A stretch of 64,000 nt of DNA, from contig VGVH01000008.1 in the NCBI GenBank assembly GCA_016874095.1, positions 38,120 through 102,119 on the forward strand, given 5' to 3'. The notes below the pieces were generated by a model. That model did not search any database, was not told the origin of the DNA, and saw nothing but the letters and a program-made list of their open reading frames with translations. Shown in pieces: positions 1 to 8,353 of the stretch; position 1 is the first letter of the stretch, and every line of letters starts with the position of its first letter. Both the position numbers and the translations under genes were made by a program. Source of the DNA: Gammaproteobacteria bacterium (GTDB lineage Bacteria; Pseudomonadota; Gammaproteobacteria; Steroidobacterales; GCA-2729495).

Positions 1-1372
1 TGTTGCTCTGAAAGATGTTGACGTTGTCGTCCAGGAACGGCTGGTCCGGGTCGTCGAAGGCGTAGCGGGCGAAGTCGATCGCTTCGTCGCCCTCGTCGCT
101 CGTGTAGCCGGCAGTCATCGTGAACTTGCCGCGCTCGAGTTCCCAATCGGCCTGGGTGGTGAATCGGAAGGTGTCGCCATCCAGGCCGGGATAGTCTTCG
201 CCCGGGTTGAACGGATCGGTGGAGAGGCGGACGCGCAACTGGTCGCCGTCGGGCGCCTGCCCCGCGTATATCGGCAGGCGCCGCTGGCAGTGGGGTCCGT
301 CGCCAATGGCCGGATTGAGCGGGTCGAAGCTCAGGCGGGTGTAGCGATCGATCAGCGCCTGGTTGAGCAGTTGTGTTTCGACGGCGCTGTCGATCAGGCG
401 CTCCTCCAGGTTGTCCGGCAGGCAGAACAGCGCTGTCGGCAGATCGAGTCCATCGGGCGGATCATCCTGGTCTTCGAACCAGGGCAGTTCGAGTCCCGGC
501 GGGCCCTCGGGGATGAGCGGATCGCCGTTCGGGGTGAATACCCCATCCGGCTGCGTAATCACCGTGTTGGCCCCGAGGTAAGCCTCGGGGGACTGCCCGT
601 ACTCGTAGTGCTCGAAGGACCCGCGGAATTCGAGCGTGAATCCATTGCCGAAGTCGGACTTCGTCTTCACGGCAAAGCCGTAGCCCTTCTCGAAGCCGAT
701 GTTGTTGCCGGTGATGCTGTTGTCGAAGTAGCCGTCCTCGTCCCACCAGGCGCCATTGACCAGAACGCCCAGCTTTTCGCCGAGCACCGGGCCACCGAAG
801 TCTGCTGAAAAGCCGTACTGGTCGTGTTCGTTCAGGTCGGCGTCCATGACGCCGCCCCAGGTGTCGTAGGGATCCTTGGTCCGGAACTGGATCGCGCCAT
901 TGAATGCGCTTCGGCCCCACAGTGCGCTCTGCGGGCCCTTGACGATGTCCACCTGTTCCACGGCGATGAGGCGCTGGTTGACGAGTACCGATCCGCCGGA
1001 CGTGGAAATGGCTTCGCTCGAGATGTCCACGCCGTCGACGAGAATCGCGGCGTTCTGCCGGCCACGTGTCGGGGACAGGCCGCGAATAGCAAGCCGCGTG
1101 TCGTTGCGACTCGATCCCTGGTCGAACTTGATGCTGGCAGACTGCTGGGCGATCTTCGCGAGATCCGTCAGGCCTTTCTGCTGGATGTCCTCCGCCCGAA
1201 TCGCTTCAATGGCGACGGGCACCTCGCTGAGCGCTTCTTCCCGTTTGCGCGCTTCGACGATGATTTCCTCGATCTGTGCCGTCGCGGTCAGGGGCACTGC
1301 GAGCGCGAGCACCGTCACTGCGGCGGAAGTCAGGACTAGCGCGCCTTGGCGCCATTGCTGGAAGTTACGCAT
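1..1372 (-). CDS. TonB-dependent outer-membrane receptor (3' end beyond window)
   Basis: N-terminal 457 residues of a TonB-dependent receptor; the frame stays open to the left edge, so the barrel is incomplete here. Residues 1-32 form a signal peptide ending near ATA-Q. A TonB-box-like stretch (IEEIIVEA, about residues 34-41) follows, then a plug domain with the expected landmarks: SEVPVAIEAI, LAIRGLSP, ILVDGVDIS and VDIVKGPQSALWGRSAFNGAIQ. The part after about residue 170 looks like beta-barrel strands (VLVNGAWWDEDGYFD, TLEFRGSFEHYEYG). It is an outer-membrane importer driven by TonB/ExbBD; the substrate cannot be read from sequence. Plug and TonB box resemble the large family in environmental Proteobacteria that takes up plant- or steroid-derived compounds (inference). 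It diverges from the TPP enzyme at 1743 across a 370-bp gap. Confidence 0.9.
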   Translation of the reverse strand, partial: MRNFQQWRQGALVLTSAAVTVLALAVPLTATAQIEEIIVEARKREEALSEVPVAIEAIRAEDIQQKGLTDLAKIAQQSASIKFDQGSSRNDTRLAIRGLSPTRGRQNAAILVDGVDISSEAISTSGGSVLVNQRLIAVEQVDIVKGPQSALWGRSAFNGAIQFRTKDPYDTWGGVMDADLNEHDQYGFSADFGGPVLGEKLGVLVNGAWWDEDGYFDNSITGNNIGFEKGYGFAVKTKSDFGNGFTLEFRGSFEHYEYGQSPEAYLGANTVITQPDGVFTPNGDPLIPEGPPGLELPWFEDQDDPPDGLDLPTALFCLPDNLEERLIDSAVETQLLNQALIDRYTRLSFDPLNPAIGDGPHCQRRLPIYAGQAPDGDQLRVRLSTDPFNPGEDYPGLDGDTFRFTTQADWELERGKFTMTAGYTSDEGDEAIDFARYAFDDPDQPFLDDNVNIFQSN

Positions 1373-1742
1373 AGAACCCCCGATTCACTCAGCCGCGTTG
1401 GCACGGCAGGTAAACTGTTGTTTGACTTCATAAAGCGCAATGCAGCGCGTTATCGGCACGCCTGGAGTGACGGGCTGACCGGCTGATCACCGATCACCCC
1501 GGCCGCAACGCGCGATCCCCCGCGACGACGCTTCCTCCCCCTGAAATCGGATAGCCCTGTCGGCACCTGTCGTTGTAGCGGGGGGATTGTAACAACTGCG
1601 GCCGGGGCTGCCAGTGCGGGGGACCGGGTGCGAGGACCCGATGGGCGGTCACTGCGGCAGATCGCCGCGACTCCCTCTGGCGCCGGGCACGGTTCCGCCG
1701 CAGGATGCTGCGGTAAACCACAGGGCACGGAGGACTCCTGCC
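1373..1742. other. Divergent intergenic region, 370 bp
   Basis: Separates the TonB receptor (-) from the TPP-dependent enzyme (+). It holds a small perfect hairpin at 1625-1640 (CGGGT, 6-nt loop, ACCCG) and an A/T-richer patch near 1410-1440 that probably carries the receptor promoter. I could not pick a convincing -35/-10 pair on either strand. Reading frames crossing it are extensions of neighbouring genes and show no family features. Confidence 0.5.
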
Positions 1743-3659
1743 ATGCGCGAGCTGCTCAAGCACTACGTCGACCAAACCATCTCCCGGCGCGACTTTACGG
1801 CGGGTCTTGCCGCGCTCGGGTTCTCCGCCGTGGCGGCCGAGTCGCTCGCCGCGTCGCTCAGCGCCGGCCTGACCCACCCGCTGCCGGCGGCCGGCGTGAA
1901 CTTCAAGGGCACCGGTGCGGAAATCTTCGTCGAGACCCTGCGTGCGGCGGGCATCCGCAACGTGTTCGGCACGACCGCGACCGGCATGTCGTCGTTCTTC
2001 GACGCCATCACGCTGCGGCCCGACGTGCGCATGATCCTGTCCATCTCCGAGTCGCAGGCGACGAGCATGGCGCAGGGCTTCGAGCTCGCGAGTTTCACGA
2101 CCGCGGCGCTGTTCGTGCCGGGCGTGGCCGTGCCGAGCACGCTCAACAACCTGTACAACGCCTGGAAGGACCGCTCCGCCATTGCCGTCTTCGCCGACGG
2201 CCCGAGCAGCGAGTACCCGGGCCGCAATGGTTTCGAACAGATGGACGACTGGATCCAGCCTGCCGAGGAATTCACCAAGTGGACCTGGCAGGTCGACAAG
2301 CTCAGCCAGATCAGCGAGATGACACGCCGCGCGATCAAGGTCGCGCAGACGCCGCCCGGCGGCCCGGTCCATATCCGTTTCCCGAACGAGGTGCTGGCTG
2401 CCAGCAACGTCGAGCAGATCATCTACCCGCAGGCGCGCTTTCCCGTGCCGGCGCCGATGCTGCCGAAGCCCGAGCTGATCGAAGCGGCAGCCCGCGCGCT
2501 GCTCGAGGCGAAGCGGCCGGTGTTGTGCGCCGGCGGCGAGGTGACCCGCGCGTTCGCGAACGCGAGTTTCCTGCGGCTCGCCGAGTTGATCGGTGCGCCA
2601 TTCACCCAGGGGCTCAGCTGTTACGGCGACGTGCCGATCCGCCACCCCCTGTTCGGCGGCCACTACGGTCTGGGCTTCCCGCGCGTGGCGGGCGGGCAGG
2701 ACGTATTCCTTAATATAGGTGCACCGATGCCGGATCCGGCCATCATCGCGCCGCCCGTCCCGCGGACGGCGAAGGTCATCCAGGCTCGGGTCGAGATGGA
2801 CGCCATCGCGATGAGCCAGCCGGTCGACATTGCGATCGCCGCCGGCGCGAAGGAGACCATCGTCGCCCTGACCGACGCGATCAAGGGCATGGCGACGGCG
2901 GAGCGGTTGCAGTCGATTGCGGCGCCGCGCATGGAGGCGGCGCGCGCTGCGGCCGCGAAGGAGGAAACCCGCCGGCTGGAGGCCGCGAAGGAGCACTGGA
3001 ACGCGAGTCCCCTGTCCTGGGAACGCGTTTCGGCCGAACTCGACGCCGTGCTCGAGCCGGAAGCGGTCATCGTGCCCGAACTCGACTACCGCATTCCCTA
3101 CCCCTGGCTGAACGTCGCGGAAGGCGGCCGGCGCATCGTCGGTCAGACGACCGGATTCGCGCTCGGCTGGGGCGTCGGCGCCGCGATCGGCGTCAAGATC
3201 GCGATGCCGGACGAGGAAGTCTGCTGCCTCGTGGGCGACGGGGCGTTCCTGTTCGGCCAGATCGAATCGCTGTGGACGGCGTCGCGTTACGAAATCCCGG
3301 TGCTGATCGTGATCATGAACAACCGCAGCTACGACAACGAGCGCAACCGCATCGAGGGCCTGTCGCCGCTGTGGCGCAACCAGGACACGCGCTCGCAGTG
3401 GCGCGACGTGACCGGCTACCTCGGCCGGCCGGAGGTGGATTTCGCCGGGCTGGCGAAGAGCTTCGAGATCGAAGGCGCCACCTGCACGCGGCCGGATGAA
3501 CTGAAGAAGGCGCTGCGTCGCGCAAAGGGCGTGCTGCGCGAGGGGCGGCCGTTCCTCATCGATGCCGTGATCATGCAGCTCGACCGGAGCCTGCGGCGCA
3601 CCGTGCACACCTGGTACCCGAAGATCTCGATCGCCAGCGAACGCCAGCGCAAGGTCTAG
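1743..3659 (+). CDS. Thiamine-pyrophosphate-dependent enzyme with twin-arginine N-terminus (acetolactate synthase/benzoylformate decarboxylase-like)
   Basis: 638 residues. ATG at 1743 is preceded by GGAGGA (1729-1734) at good spacing, so upstream in-frame starts are rejected. The N-terminus carries SRRDF (residues 14-18) and a moderately hydrophobic, Ala-rich stretch, resembling a Tat signal, which is unusual for this family. The rest has the POX/ALS three-domain layout: a PYR domain with SESQATSMAQGF carrying the likely catalytic Glu near residue 104, a central domain, and a C-terminal PP domain with the TPP/Mg motif GDGAF (about residue 498) followed by MNNRSY (about residue 524). It should decarboxylate or carboligate a 2-oxo acid; the substrate is unknown. 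The aldo/keto reductase starts 9 bp downstream, suggesting cotranscription. Export is inferred from the N-terminus only. Confidence 0.85.
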   Translation: MRELLKHYVDQTISRRDFTAGLAALGFSAVAAESLAASLSAGLTHPLPAAGVNFKGTGAEIFVETLRAAGIRNVFGTTATGMSSFFDAITLRPDVRMILSISESQATSMAQGFELASFTTAALFVPGVAVPSTLNNLYNAWKDRSAIAVFADGPSSEYPGRNGFEQMDDWIQPAEEFTKWTWQVDKLSQISEMTRRAIKVAQTPPGGPVHIRFPNEVLAASNVEQIIYPQARFPVPAPMLPKPELIEAAARALLEAKRPVLCAGGEVTRAFANASFLRLAELIGAPFTQGLSCYGDVPIRHPLFGGHYGLGFPRVAGGQDVFLNIGAPMPDPAIIAPPVPRTAKVIQARVEMDAIAMSQPVDIAIAAGAKETIVALTDAIKGMATAERLQSIAAPRMEAARAAAAKEETRRLEAAKEHWNASPLSWERVSAELDAVLEPEAVIVPELDYRIPYPWLNVAEGGRRIVGQTTGFALGWGVGAAIGVKIAMPDEEVCCLVGDGAFLFGQIESLWTASRYEIPVLIVIMNNRSYDNERNRIEGLSPLWRNQDTRSQWRDVTGYLGRPEVDFAGLAKSFEIEGATCTRPDELKKALRRAKGVLREGRPFLIDAVIMQLDRSLRRTVHTWYPKISIASERQRKV

Positions 3660-3668
3660 GGGTAGGAC

Positions 3669-4649
3669 ATGGAGATGCGCACACTGGGTCGTTCGGGCCT
3701 GCAGCTGCCGGTGGTGGGCCTCGGCTGCATGAACTTCGGGATGATGAACGACCAGGCGCAGGCGACGGCGATCGTGAACCGTGCGCTGGAGCTGGGCGTG
3801 ACGTTCTTCGACACCGCGGACGTGTACGGCAACCGCGGTGCCTCGGAGGAGTATCTCGGCAAGTCCCTCGGTGCCAGGCGCCGTGACGTCGTGATCGCCA
3901 CGAAATTCGCCGGCCCGATGTCGGCCGACCAGGCCTGGATGCAGGGCGCATCGCGTCGCTGGGTCATGCAGGCGGTGGAGGGGAGCCTGCGGCGGCTGAA
4001 CACCGACTGGATCGACCTCTACCAGATGCACCGCCCGGACGACGCGGTGCCGATGGAGGAAACGCTGCGCGCCCTCGACGACCTCGTGCGCCAGGGCAAG
4101 CTGCGCTACATCGGCTGCTCCAATTTCGCCGGCTGGCAGATCGCGGACGCTGCCTGGACGGCAGAATCCCGCGGCTGCACGCCATTCATCTCGGCGCAGA
4201 ATCGCTACAGCCTCATGAGCCGCGACCTCGAAAAGGAAGTGGCACCGGCCGTCAGACGCTACGGCCTCGGTGTGCTGCCGTACTTCCCGCTGGAGAGCGG
4301 ACTGCTGTCGGGCAAGTACCGCCCCGGCGCAGAGTTTCCCCAGGATTCACGTCTCGCGAAGTGGGGTCAGTGGGCCGCCGGCGCGTTTGCGAGCCCCGAC
4401 AAGCTCGCGAAGCTCGGCCAGCTGCTGGCGCTCGCCGAGCAGCACGGGCACAGCATCCTCGAACTAGCGATGGGCTGGCTCGCTTCGAAGCCGTACGTCA
4501 CCAGCATCATCGCCGGCGTGACGACCATCGCGCAGCTCGAGTCCAATGTCGCCGCGGCCGCCTGGCGCGGCTCGGCCGATGAACTCGCCGCGATCGACCG
4601 CATCTGCCCGCCGCCGGAGTCGGGGTTCGCGGGGCCGCAGCGGCGGTGA
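3669..4649 (+). CDS. Aldo/keto reductase
   Basis: 326-residue NAD(P)H-dependent oxidoreductase of the AKR superfamily, close to the full family length. Catalytic tetrad positions are visible: Asp and Tyr in FFDTADVYG (about residues 49-57), Lys in ATKFAGP, and His in LYQMHRPD. The C-terminal third holds the nucleotide-binding part (GWLASKPYVTSIIAGVTTIAQLESN). No signal peptide, so cytoplasmic, while the gene just upstream has a twin-arginine N-terminus. It starts 9 bp after that TPP-enzyme gene, so they probably share a transcript, and its stop overlaps the GTG of the PemK-like gene. The likely role is reduction of an aldehyde or ketone; the actual substrate is not deducible. Confidence 0.93.
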   Translation: MEMRTLGRSGLQLPVVGLGCMNFGMMNDQAQATAIVNRALELGVTFFDTADVYGNRGASEEYLGKSLGARRRDVVIATKFAGPMSADQAWMQGASRRWVMQAVEGSLRRLNTDWIDLYQMHRPDDAVPMEETLRALDDLVRQGKLRYIGCSNFAGWQIADAAWTAESRGCTPFISAQNRYSLMSRDLEKEVAPAVRRYGLGVLPYFPLESGLLSGKYRPGAEFPQDSRLAKWGQWAAGAFASPDKLAKLGQLLALAEQHGHSILELAMGWLASKPYVTSIIAGVTTIAQLESNVAAAAWRGSADELAAIDRICPPPESGFAGPQRR

Positions 4650-4945
4650 CCCGGCGATGGACGAACAGTCATCCCGCAGTGCGTGCAGCGGGCAGCCGCG
4701 GTGACGTGTGGCTCGTCGCGCCGACCGGCGCCGAGATGCGCAAGGTGAGGCCGGCCGTAGTCGTGTCGCCGGACGAATTGAACGCACATCTGCGGACGTT
4801 CATCCTGGCTCCGCTGACCACCGGTGGCCACGCCTATCCCTATCGCGTGGTGGACGGCGCGCTGCTGGTGCGCCGTCTCGGCCGATTGTCGCCGGCGACG
4901 CTGTCGCAGGCGCTGGCGACACTGCAGGCGATGTTTGCACACTGA
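4646..4945 (+). CDS. MazF/PemK-like toxin family protein, internally shortened
   Basis: 99 residues from a GTG that overlaps the aldo/keto reductase stop. The conserved start of the PemK/MazF fold is clear (RGDVWLVAPTGAEMRKVRPAVVVSPDELN, then TFILAPLTTGG), as is the family's C-terminal helix (LVRRLGRLSPATLSQALATLQAMF). Between these, RVVDGALLVRRLG passes straight from the third strand to the final part: the usual middle segment with the LDQIRTVD-like motif (about 20-25 residues) is absent, without loss of frame. From RGDVW to the end is only about 81 residues, against about 105 in typical members. No antitoxin-like gene precedes it. Family members are mRNA interferases; this copy is probably inactive or altered. 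An in-frame GTG at 4679 is an alternative start. Confidence 0.75.
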   Translation: MTRRWTNSHPAVRAAGSRGDVWLVAPTGAEMRKVRPAVVVSPDELNAHLRTFILAPLTTGGHAYPYRVVDGALLVRRLGRLSPATLSQALATLQAMFAH

Positions 4946-4992
4946 CCGCGCGCTCCGTATCCTCGCGGCTACTCGCGGGATGGGAAGCGACG

Positions 4993-5955
4993 ATGTCAGA
5001 GCAACGCGTGATGTGGGTGTTTCCGGGCCAGGGCTCGCAGTACCGGGGCATGGGCAGCGATCTGTGCAGCGAATTCCCCGTTGCGCGTGAAACCTATGCG
5101 GAAGCGAGCGATGCGCTCGGCTACGACATGGCCAGGCTGTCGTTCGAGGACCCGGCGAACGAGATAGGCCTTACGCGCTACACGCAGCCGGCACTGCTCA
5201 CGCACTCGATGGCGTGTCTGCGCGTCTGGCGGGAACTGGCGGGGGATGTTGCGCCGGCTGCCTGCGCGGCAGGGCACAGCCTCGGCGAGTATTCGGCGCT
5301 GGTGGCTGCCGGCAGCCTCGGGCTCGCGGACGGACTCCGCCTGGTCAAGCGCCGCGGCGAGCTCATGGGCGAGTTCGGCGAGGGCGGCATGCTCGCGCTC
5401 GGCGTGGATGTCACCGAGGCTCGCCGCATCGCCGACCAGCATTACTGCCAGGTCGCGAGCATCAACCTGCCGGAGCAGACCGTCGTCGGCGGCCGCGACG
5501 CGGATCTTGCCTCGCTCGCTGCCGCAATCGAGCAGTCGGGTTCGCGCAAGCGCGCCATCCGGCTGGCGACCGAGGGTGCGTTCCACACCTATCTCATGGT
5601 CGAGGCCGCGCGCCGCTTCCGCGAGACGCTGGACGCGACTGCGTTCCAGCCTCCGGCGATCAGCGTCCTGTCGAACTACACGGCGACGGCGCACGATGCG
5701 GACGCGGGCGCTATCCGTACGCGCCTCTTCTTCCAGCTCTTCAGCCCGGTCAACTGGGTTGGCTGCCTGCGCGCAGCGATCGATGGCGGAATCACGCACA
5801 TGATCGAATTCGGCGGCGGGATCGGCACCGGCGACAAGCGACCCAACCTCGAGAGCATCGTCCGCAAGACGCTGAAGGGCTCGTCGTATGAGGCGAAATA
5901 CGCTGCCGCGATCAATGTGGCGACGATTCGGGCTGCGGCCGCGGGGCGGGATTAG
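4993..5955 (+). CDS. ACP S-malonyltransferase (FabD-like)
   Basis: 320 residues, chosen from the ATG at 4993 because the family N-terminus (WVFPGQGSQYRGMG) begins just after it. The nucleophile elbow GHSLGEY lies at about residues 94-100 with Ser as acyl carrier, the substrate-carboxylate Arg is in VKRRGELM, and the catalytic His is in EGAFHTYLM near residue 197. Such enzymes move malonyl groups from CoA to acyl carrier protein in the cytoplasm. No fab gene cluster or ACP is adjacent, so this may be a second, pathway-specific transferase rather than the main housekeeping FabD. The asparagine/glutamine loop reads NLPEQTVVGG instead of the more usual NAPGQ form. Annotation to the fold is firm; malonyl specificity is by family. 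Confidence 0.88.
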   Translation: MSEQRVMWVFPGQGSQYRGMGSDLCSEFPVARETYAEASDALGYDMARLSFEDPANEIGLTRYTQPALLTHSMACLRVWRELAGDVAPAACAAGHSLGEYSALVAAGSLGLADGLRLVKRRGELMGEFGEGGMLALGVDVTEARRIADQHYCQVASINLPEQTVVGGRDADLASLAAAIEQSGSRKRAIRLATEGAFHTYLMVEAARRFRETLDATAFQPPAISVLSNYTATAHDADAGAIRTRLFFQLFSPVNWVGCLRAAIDGGITHMIEFGGGIGTGDKRPNLESIVRKTLKGSSYEAKYAAAINVATIRAAAAGRD

Positions 5956-6009
5956 TCATATTCCGGGGCGCCGATGGACAACGGCCGTGGTCCGCGACAG
6001 ACTCCGATC

Positions 6010-6453
6010 ATGAAGAACGCCTACGCACTGATCCTGCTGCTTGTTGCTGCATGGCGTCCCGCCACCGCAGCGGACGCACCCCTCGTCGAAGTCTGGAAGT
6101 CGCCGACCTGCGGCTGCTGCAACACCTGGATCCGTCACCTGAAGGATGCCGGCTTCGAGGTGCGCTCGACCGATCTCGACGACGTGGCCCCGATCAAGCA
6201 GCGCTTCAAGGTGCCGCCGGAGCTGTCGTCCTGCCACACGGCGACGGTCGGGGGTTACGTCGTCGAAGGGCACGTTCCGGCCGACGACATCGTGCGGCTC
6301 CTCAGGTCGAAGCCGAAAGTCACGGGCATCTACGTCCCCGGCATGCCCGTCGGCTCGCCGGGCATGGAGGGTCCGAATGCACAGACCTACGAGGTACTGG
6401 CCGTCGACAGCGACGGCAAGCGCGGCGTTTTCGCCACGCACAAGGGCGACTAG
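6010..6453 (+). CDS. DUF411 family exported metal-binding protein
   Basis: 147 residues from ATG 6010. Residues 1-22 form a signal peptide (hydrophobic LILLLVAAW, cleavage near TAA-DAP), placing it in the periplasm. The DUF411 core begins immediately: VEVWKSPTCGCCNTWI with a CxCC cluster at about residues 34-37, then KQRFKVPPELSSCHTATVGGYVVEGHVPADDI, and IYVPGMPVGSPGME near the end. The family is linked to copper and other metal handling, and the cysteines with the Met-rich GMPVGSPGM region fit this. An in-frame ATG at 5974 would add 12 residues before the signal peptide and is disfavoured. The stop is followed directly by the decayed transglutaminase/TPR gene. Confidence 0.88.
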   Translation: MKNAYALILLLVAAWRPATAADAPLVEVWKSPTCGCCNTWIRHLKDAGFEVRSTDLDDVAPIKQRFKVPPELSSCHTATVGGYVVEGHVPADDIVRLLRSKPKVTGIYVPGMPVGSPGMEGPNAQTYEVLAVDSDGKRGVFATHKGD

Positions 6454-6894
6454 GCCCGCGCTCGCCACCGCGACGCTTGCGGGCTGCAGGTGGTTTTCCA
6501 GGAGATCGACGTTCCGCCGGACTGGACTCGCAACGGCGACGCGCTCGTGCTTAACCGCCACATCAACGCCCTGGTGACGATACCCGGCGTGCGGGAGCAA
6601 CCCGCGAGGCGCCGTGCAGCTGTTCCGCAAGGCGATCGGCGCGGACGCGCAGTTCATTGCAGCCTGGGTGAACCTGTCTGCGCTCCATCAGCGCCATCGC
6701 AGCATGGGAGCATGCGCTGTCTCGACCCCTACGACACCGTCGCGCTCAGCAATCTCGAGCGCCTGCGCCGCGAGCGCGGCGAGATCCAGCTGGCCGATGC
6801 CATCCAGCGGCGCATCCGGGGGCACCGGCTGGAGAACCCGTATTTCCGCTATCACAGCAAACTCGAGGGGCTGAAGCGCGTAAACGCCGGCTGA
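6454..6894 (+). pseudogene. Decayed transglutaminase-like/TPR protein
   Basis: Pieces of one protein in different frames. Directly after the DUF411 stop, in the same frame, comes LQVVFQEIDVPPDWTRNGD...LNRHINALVTIPG, which resembles the part of a transglutaminase-like domain around its catalytic His. A TPR unit follows from 6614 in the next frame (QLFRKAIGADAQFIAAWVNLSALHQRH). From about 6715 the first frame returns with DPYDTVALSNLERLRRERGE and RRIRGHRLENPYFRYH, the usual TPR ending of such proteins. The N-terminal half with the catalytic Cys is gone, the stretch between domains is too short, and two frame changes are needed. No intact start exists. I conclude a gene remnant, not a functional CDS. 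Confidence 0.7.
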
Positions 6895-6906
6895 ACCGGC
6901 GTCGGG

Positions 6907-7311
6907 TCAGACCTGTTCGATCTCGATCAGCGTCCCGCAGAAATCCTTCGGGTGCAGGAACAGCACGGGCTTGCCGTGTGCTCCCGTCCTCGGCTCGCCG
7001 TCGCCCAGCACACGCGCGCCTGCGGCAACCAGCTGTGCGCGGGCGGCGAGGATGTCGGCCACTTCGTAGCAGAGGTGATGCATGCCGCCAGACGGGTTCG
7101 CTTCGAGGAACTTCGCGATCGGTGAGCGCTCGCCCAGCGGATGCAGGAGTTCGATCTTGGTGTTGGCCAGTTCGACGAACACCGTCGTGACGCCGTGTTC
7201 CGGCAGAGCCAGGGGCTCGGACACCCGGGCGCCGAGCGTGCGACGGTAGATCGCTGCTGCAGCGGCAAGGTCGGGGACGACGATGGCGACGTGGTTGAGT
7301 TTTCCGATCAT
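6907..7311 (-). CDS. mce: Methylmalonyl-CoA epimerase
   Basis: 134-residue vicinal-oxygen-chelate (glyoxalase-fold) protein. It begins MIGKLNHVAIVVPDL, contains the metal-ligand regions NHVAIV, KIELLHPL, GGMHHLCYEV and ends GTLIEIEQV, with the final Glu as expected for this family. It interconverts (R)- and (S)-methylmalonyl-CoA, the step between propionyl-CoA carboxylase and the mutase, in the cytoplasm. ATG 7311 is chosen because the domain starts there; upstream in-frame sequence overlaps meaB. It is the last gene of the methylmalonyl operon, 20 bp after meaB. Confidence 0.93.
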   Translation of the reverse strand: MIGKLNHVAIVVPDLAAAAAIYRRTLGARVSEPLALPEHGVTTVFVELANTKIELLHPLGERSPIAKFLEANPSGGMHHLCYEVADILAARAQLVAAGARVLGDGEPRTGAHGKPVLFLHPKDFCGTLIEIEQV

Positions 7312-7331
7312 GACGGCCGCAGGCCTTTCGT

Positions 7332-8330
7332 TCAGTGGCGCCGCTGCAGGTAGATGTCGATCATTTCGCGGGCAGCAACCCGTGGCGAAGCCTGGCCGCG
7401 GGCAACGGCCGACTCGATCGCAGCGATCCGCTGGCGCATGTCGGGATCCTCGCGCAGCTCGTCGGCCAGCGTCTCGGCCATCTCGTTCCACAGCCAGGCC
7501 AGCGCCTGGCGCGCGCGGTTGCCCTCGAGTTCGCCCGAGTCGGTCATCGTCTGGCGAAAACGACGGATGGTCTGCCATACGGCAGCCATGCCGGAGTCGT
7601 CCAGCGAGGAACACGTCTCGACCGGCACTTCCCAGTTCCTGGAGCGAGCCTGCAGCAGTCGCAGGGCGTTGCCATAGTCGGCGGCAGAGCGCGTCGCTGC
7701 AGGCTGAAGGTCGCCATCGCTCTTGTTGACGAGCACGTAGTCCGCGCGCTCGACGATGCCGCGCTTGATGCCCTGCAGTTCGTCGCCGCCGCCCGGCAGC
7801 AGCAGCAGCAGGAACATGTCGGTCATGTCGGCCACGGCAGTCTCCGACTGCCCCACGCCGACGGTCTCGACGAGCACGACGTCGAAGCCTGCAGCTTCAC
7901 AGAGCAGCATCGTCTCGCGGGTATGGCGCGCCACGCCGCCGAGCGTGCGGCCCGCCGGTGACGGCCGTATGTAGGCTTCCTCGCGGCGTGCGAGCCGCTC
8001 CATGCGGGTCTTGTCGCCGAGGATGGAACCGCCGCTGATGGCAGAGGAGGGATCGACCGCCAGTACCGCGACGCGATGCCCCTGGTCGATGATGTGGTTG
8101 CCGAGGGCCTCTATGAAGGTGGACTTGCCGGCGCCCGGCACGCCGGAGATGCCGATGCGGATCGAATGGCCGGCCCGCGGAGTGAGCAGCTGGAGCAGGC
8201 GGCTGGCGAGCGGCTGGTCCTCGCGCCGACTCGACTCGACCAGCGTGATGGCGCGCGCGAGCGCGCGGCGATCGCCCGTTCTGACGGCAGCGGCGAGCTC
8301 GTCGGCCATGGACTCCGGCACTGTACCCAT
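7332..8330 (-). CDS. meaB: Methylmalonyl-CoA mutase-associated G-protein chaperone MeaB
   Basis: 332 residues, family length. The P-loop GVPGAGKST lies at about residues 62-70, VDPSS at the switch I region, ETVGVGQSE at switch II, and NKSDGD is the guanine-specificity motif. The C-terminal helical arm (MIDIYLQRR) used for dimerisation is present. MeaB/ArgK proteins load and protect adenosylcobalamin in methylmalonyl-CoA mutase, coupling cofactor gating to GTP hydrolysis. Its location inside the operon holding the mutase (four genes upstream on the transcript) and the epimerase fixes this over the old ArgK name. It lies 23 bp after pccA. Confidence 0.95.
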   Translation of the reverse strand: MGTVPESMADELAAAVRTGDRRALARAITLVESSRREDQPLASRLLQLLTPRAGHSIRIGISGVPGAGKSTFIEALGNHIIDQGHRVAVLAVDPSSAISGGSILGDKTRMERLARREEAYIRPSPAGRTLGGVARHTRETMLLCEAAGFDVVLVETVGVGQSETAVADMTDMFLLLLLPGGGDELQGIKRGIVERADYVLVNKSDGDLQPAATRSAADYGNALRLLQARSRNWEVPVETCSSLDDSGMAAVWQTIRRFRQTMTDSGELEGNRARQALAWLWNEMAETLADELREDPDMRQRIAAIESAVARGQASPRVAAREMIDIYLQRRH

Positions 8331-8353
8331 CGCCGGGAGTTTGCCTCAGTCTC

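Noticed and set aside
1494..4031. 845-residue minus-strand open frame opposite the TPP enzyme
   Set aside because: His/Arg/Asp-rich low-information translation typical of antisense frames in GC-rich DNA; the plus strand has a complete family protein.
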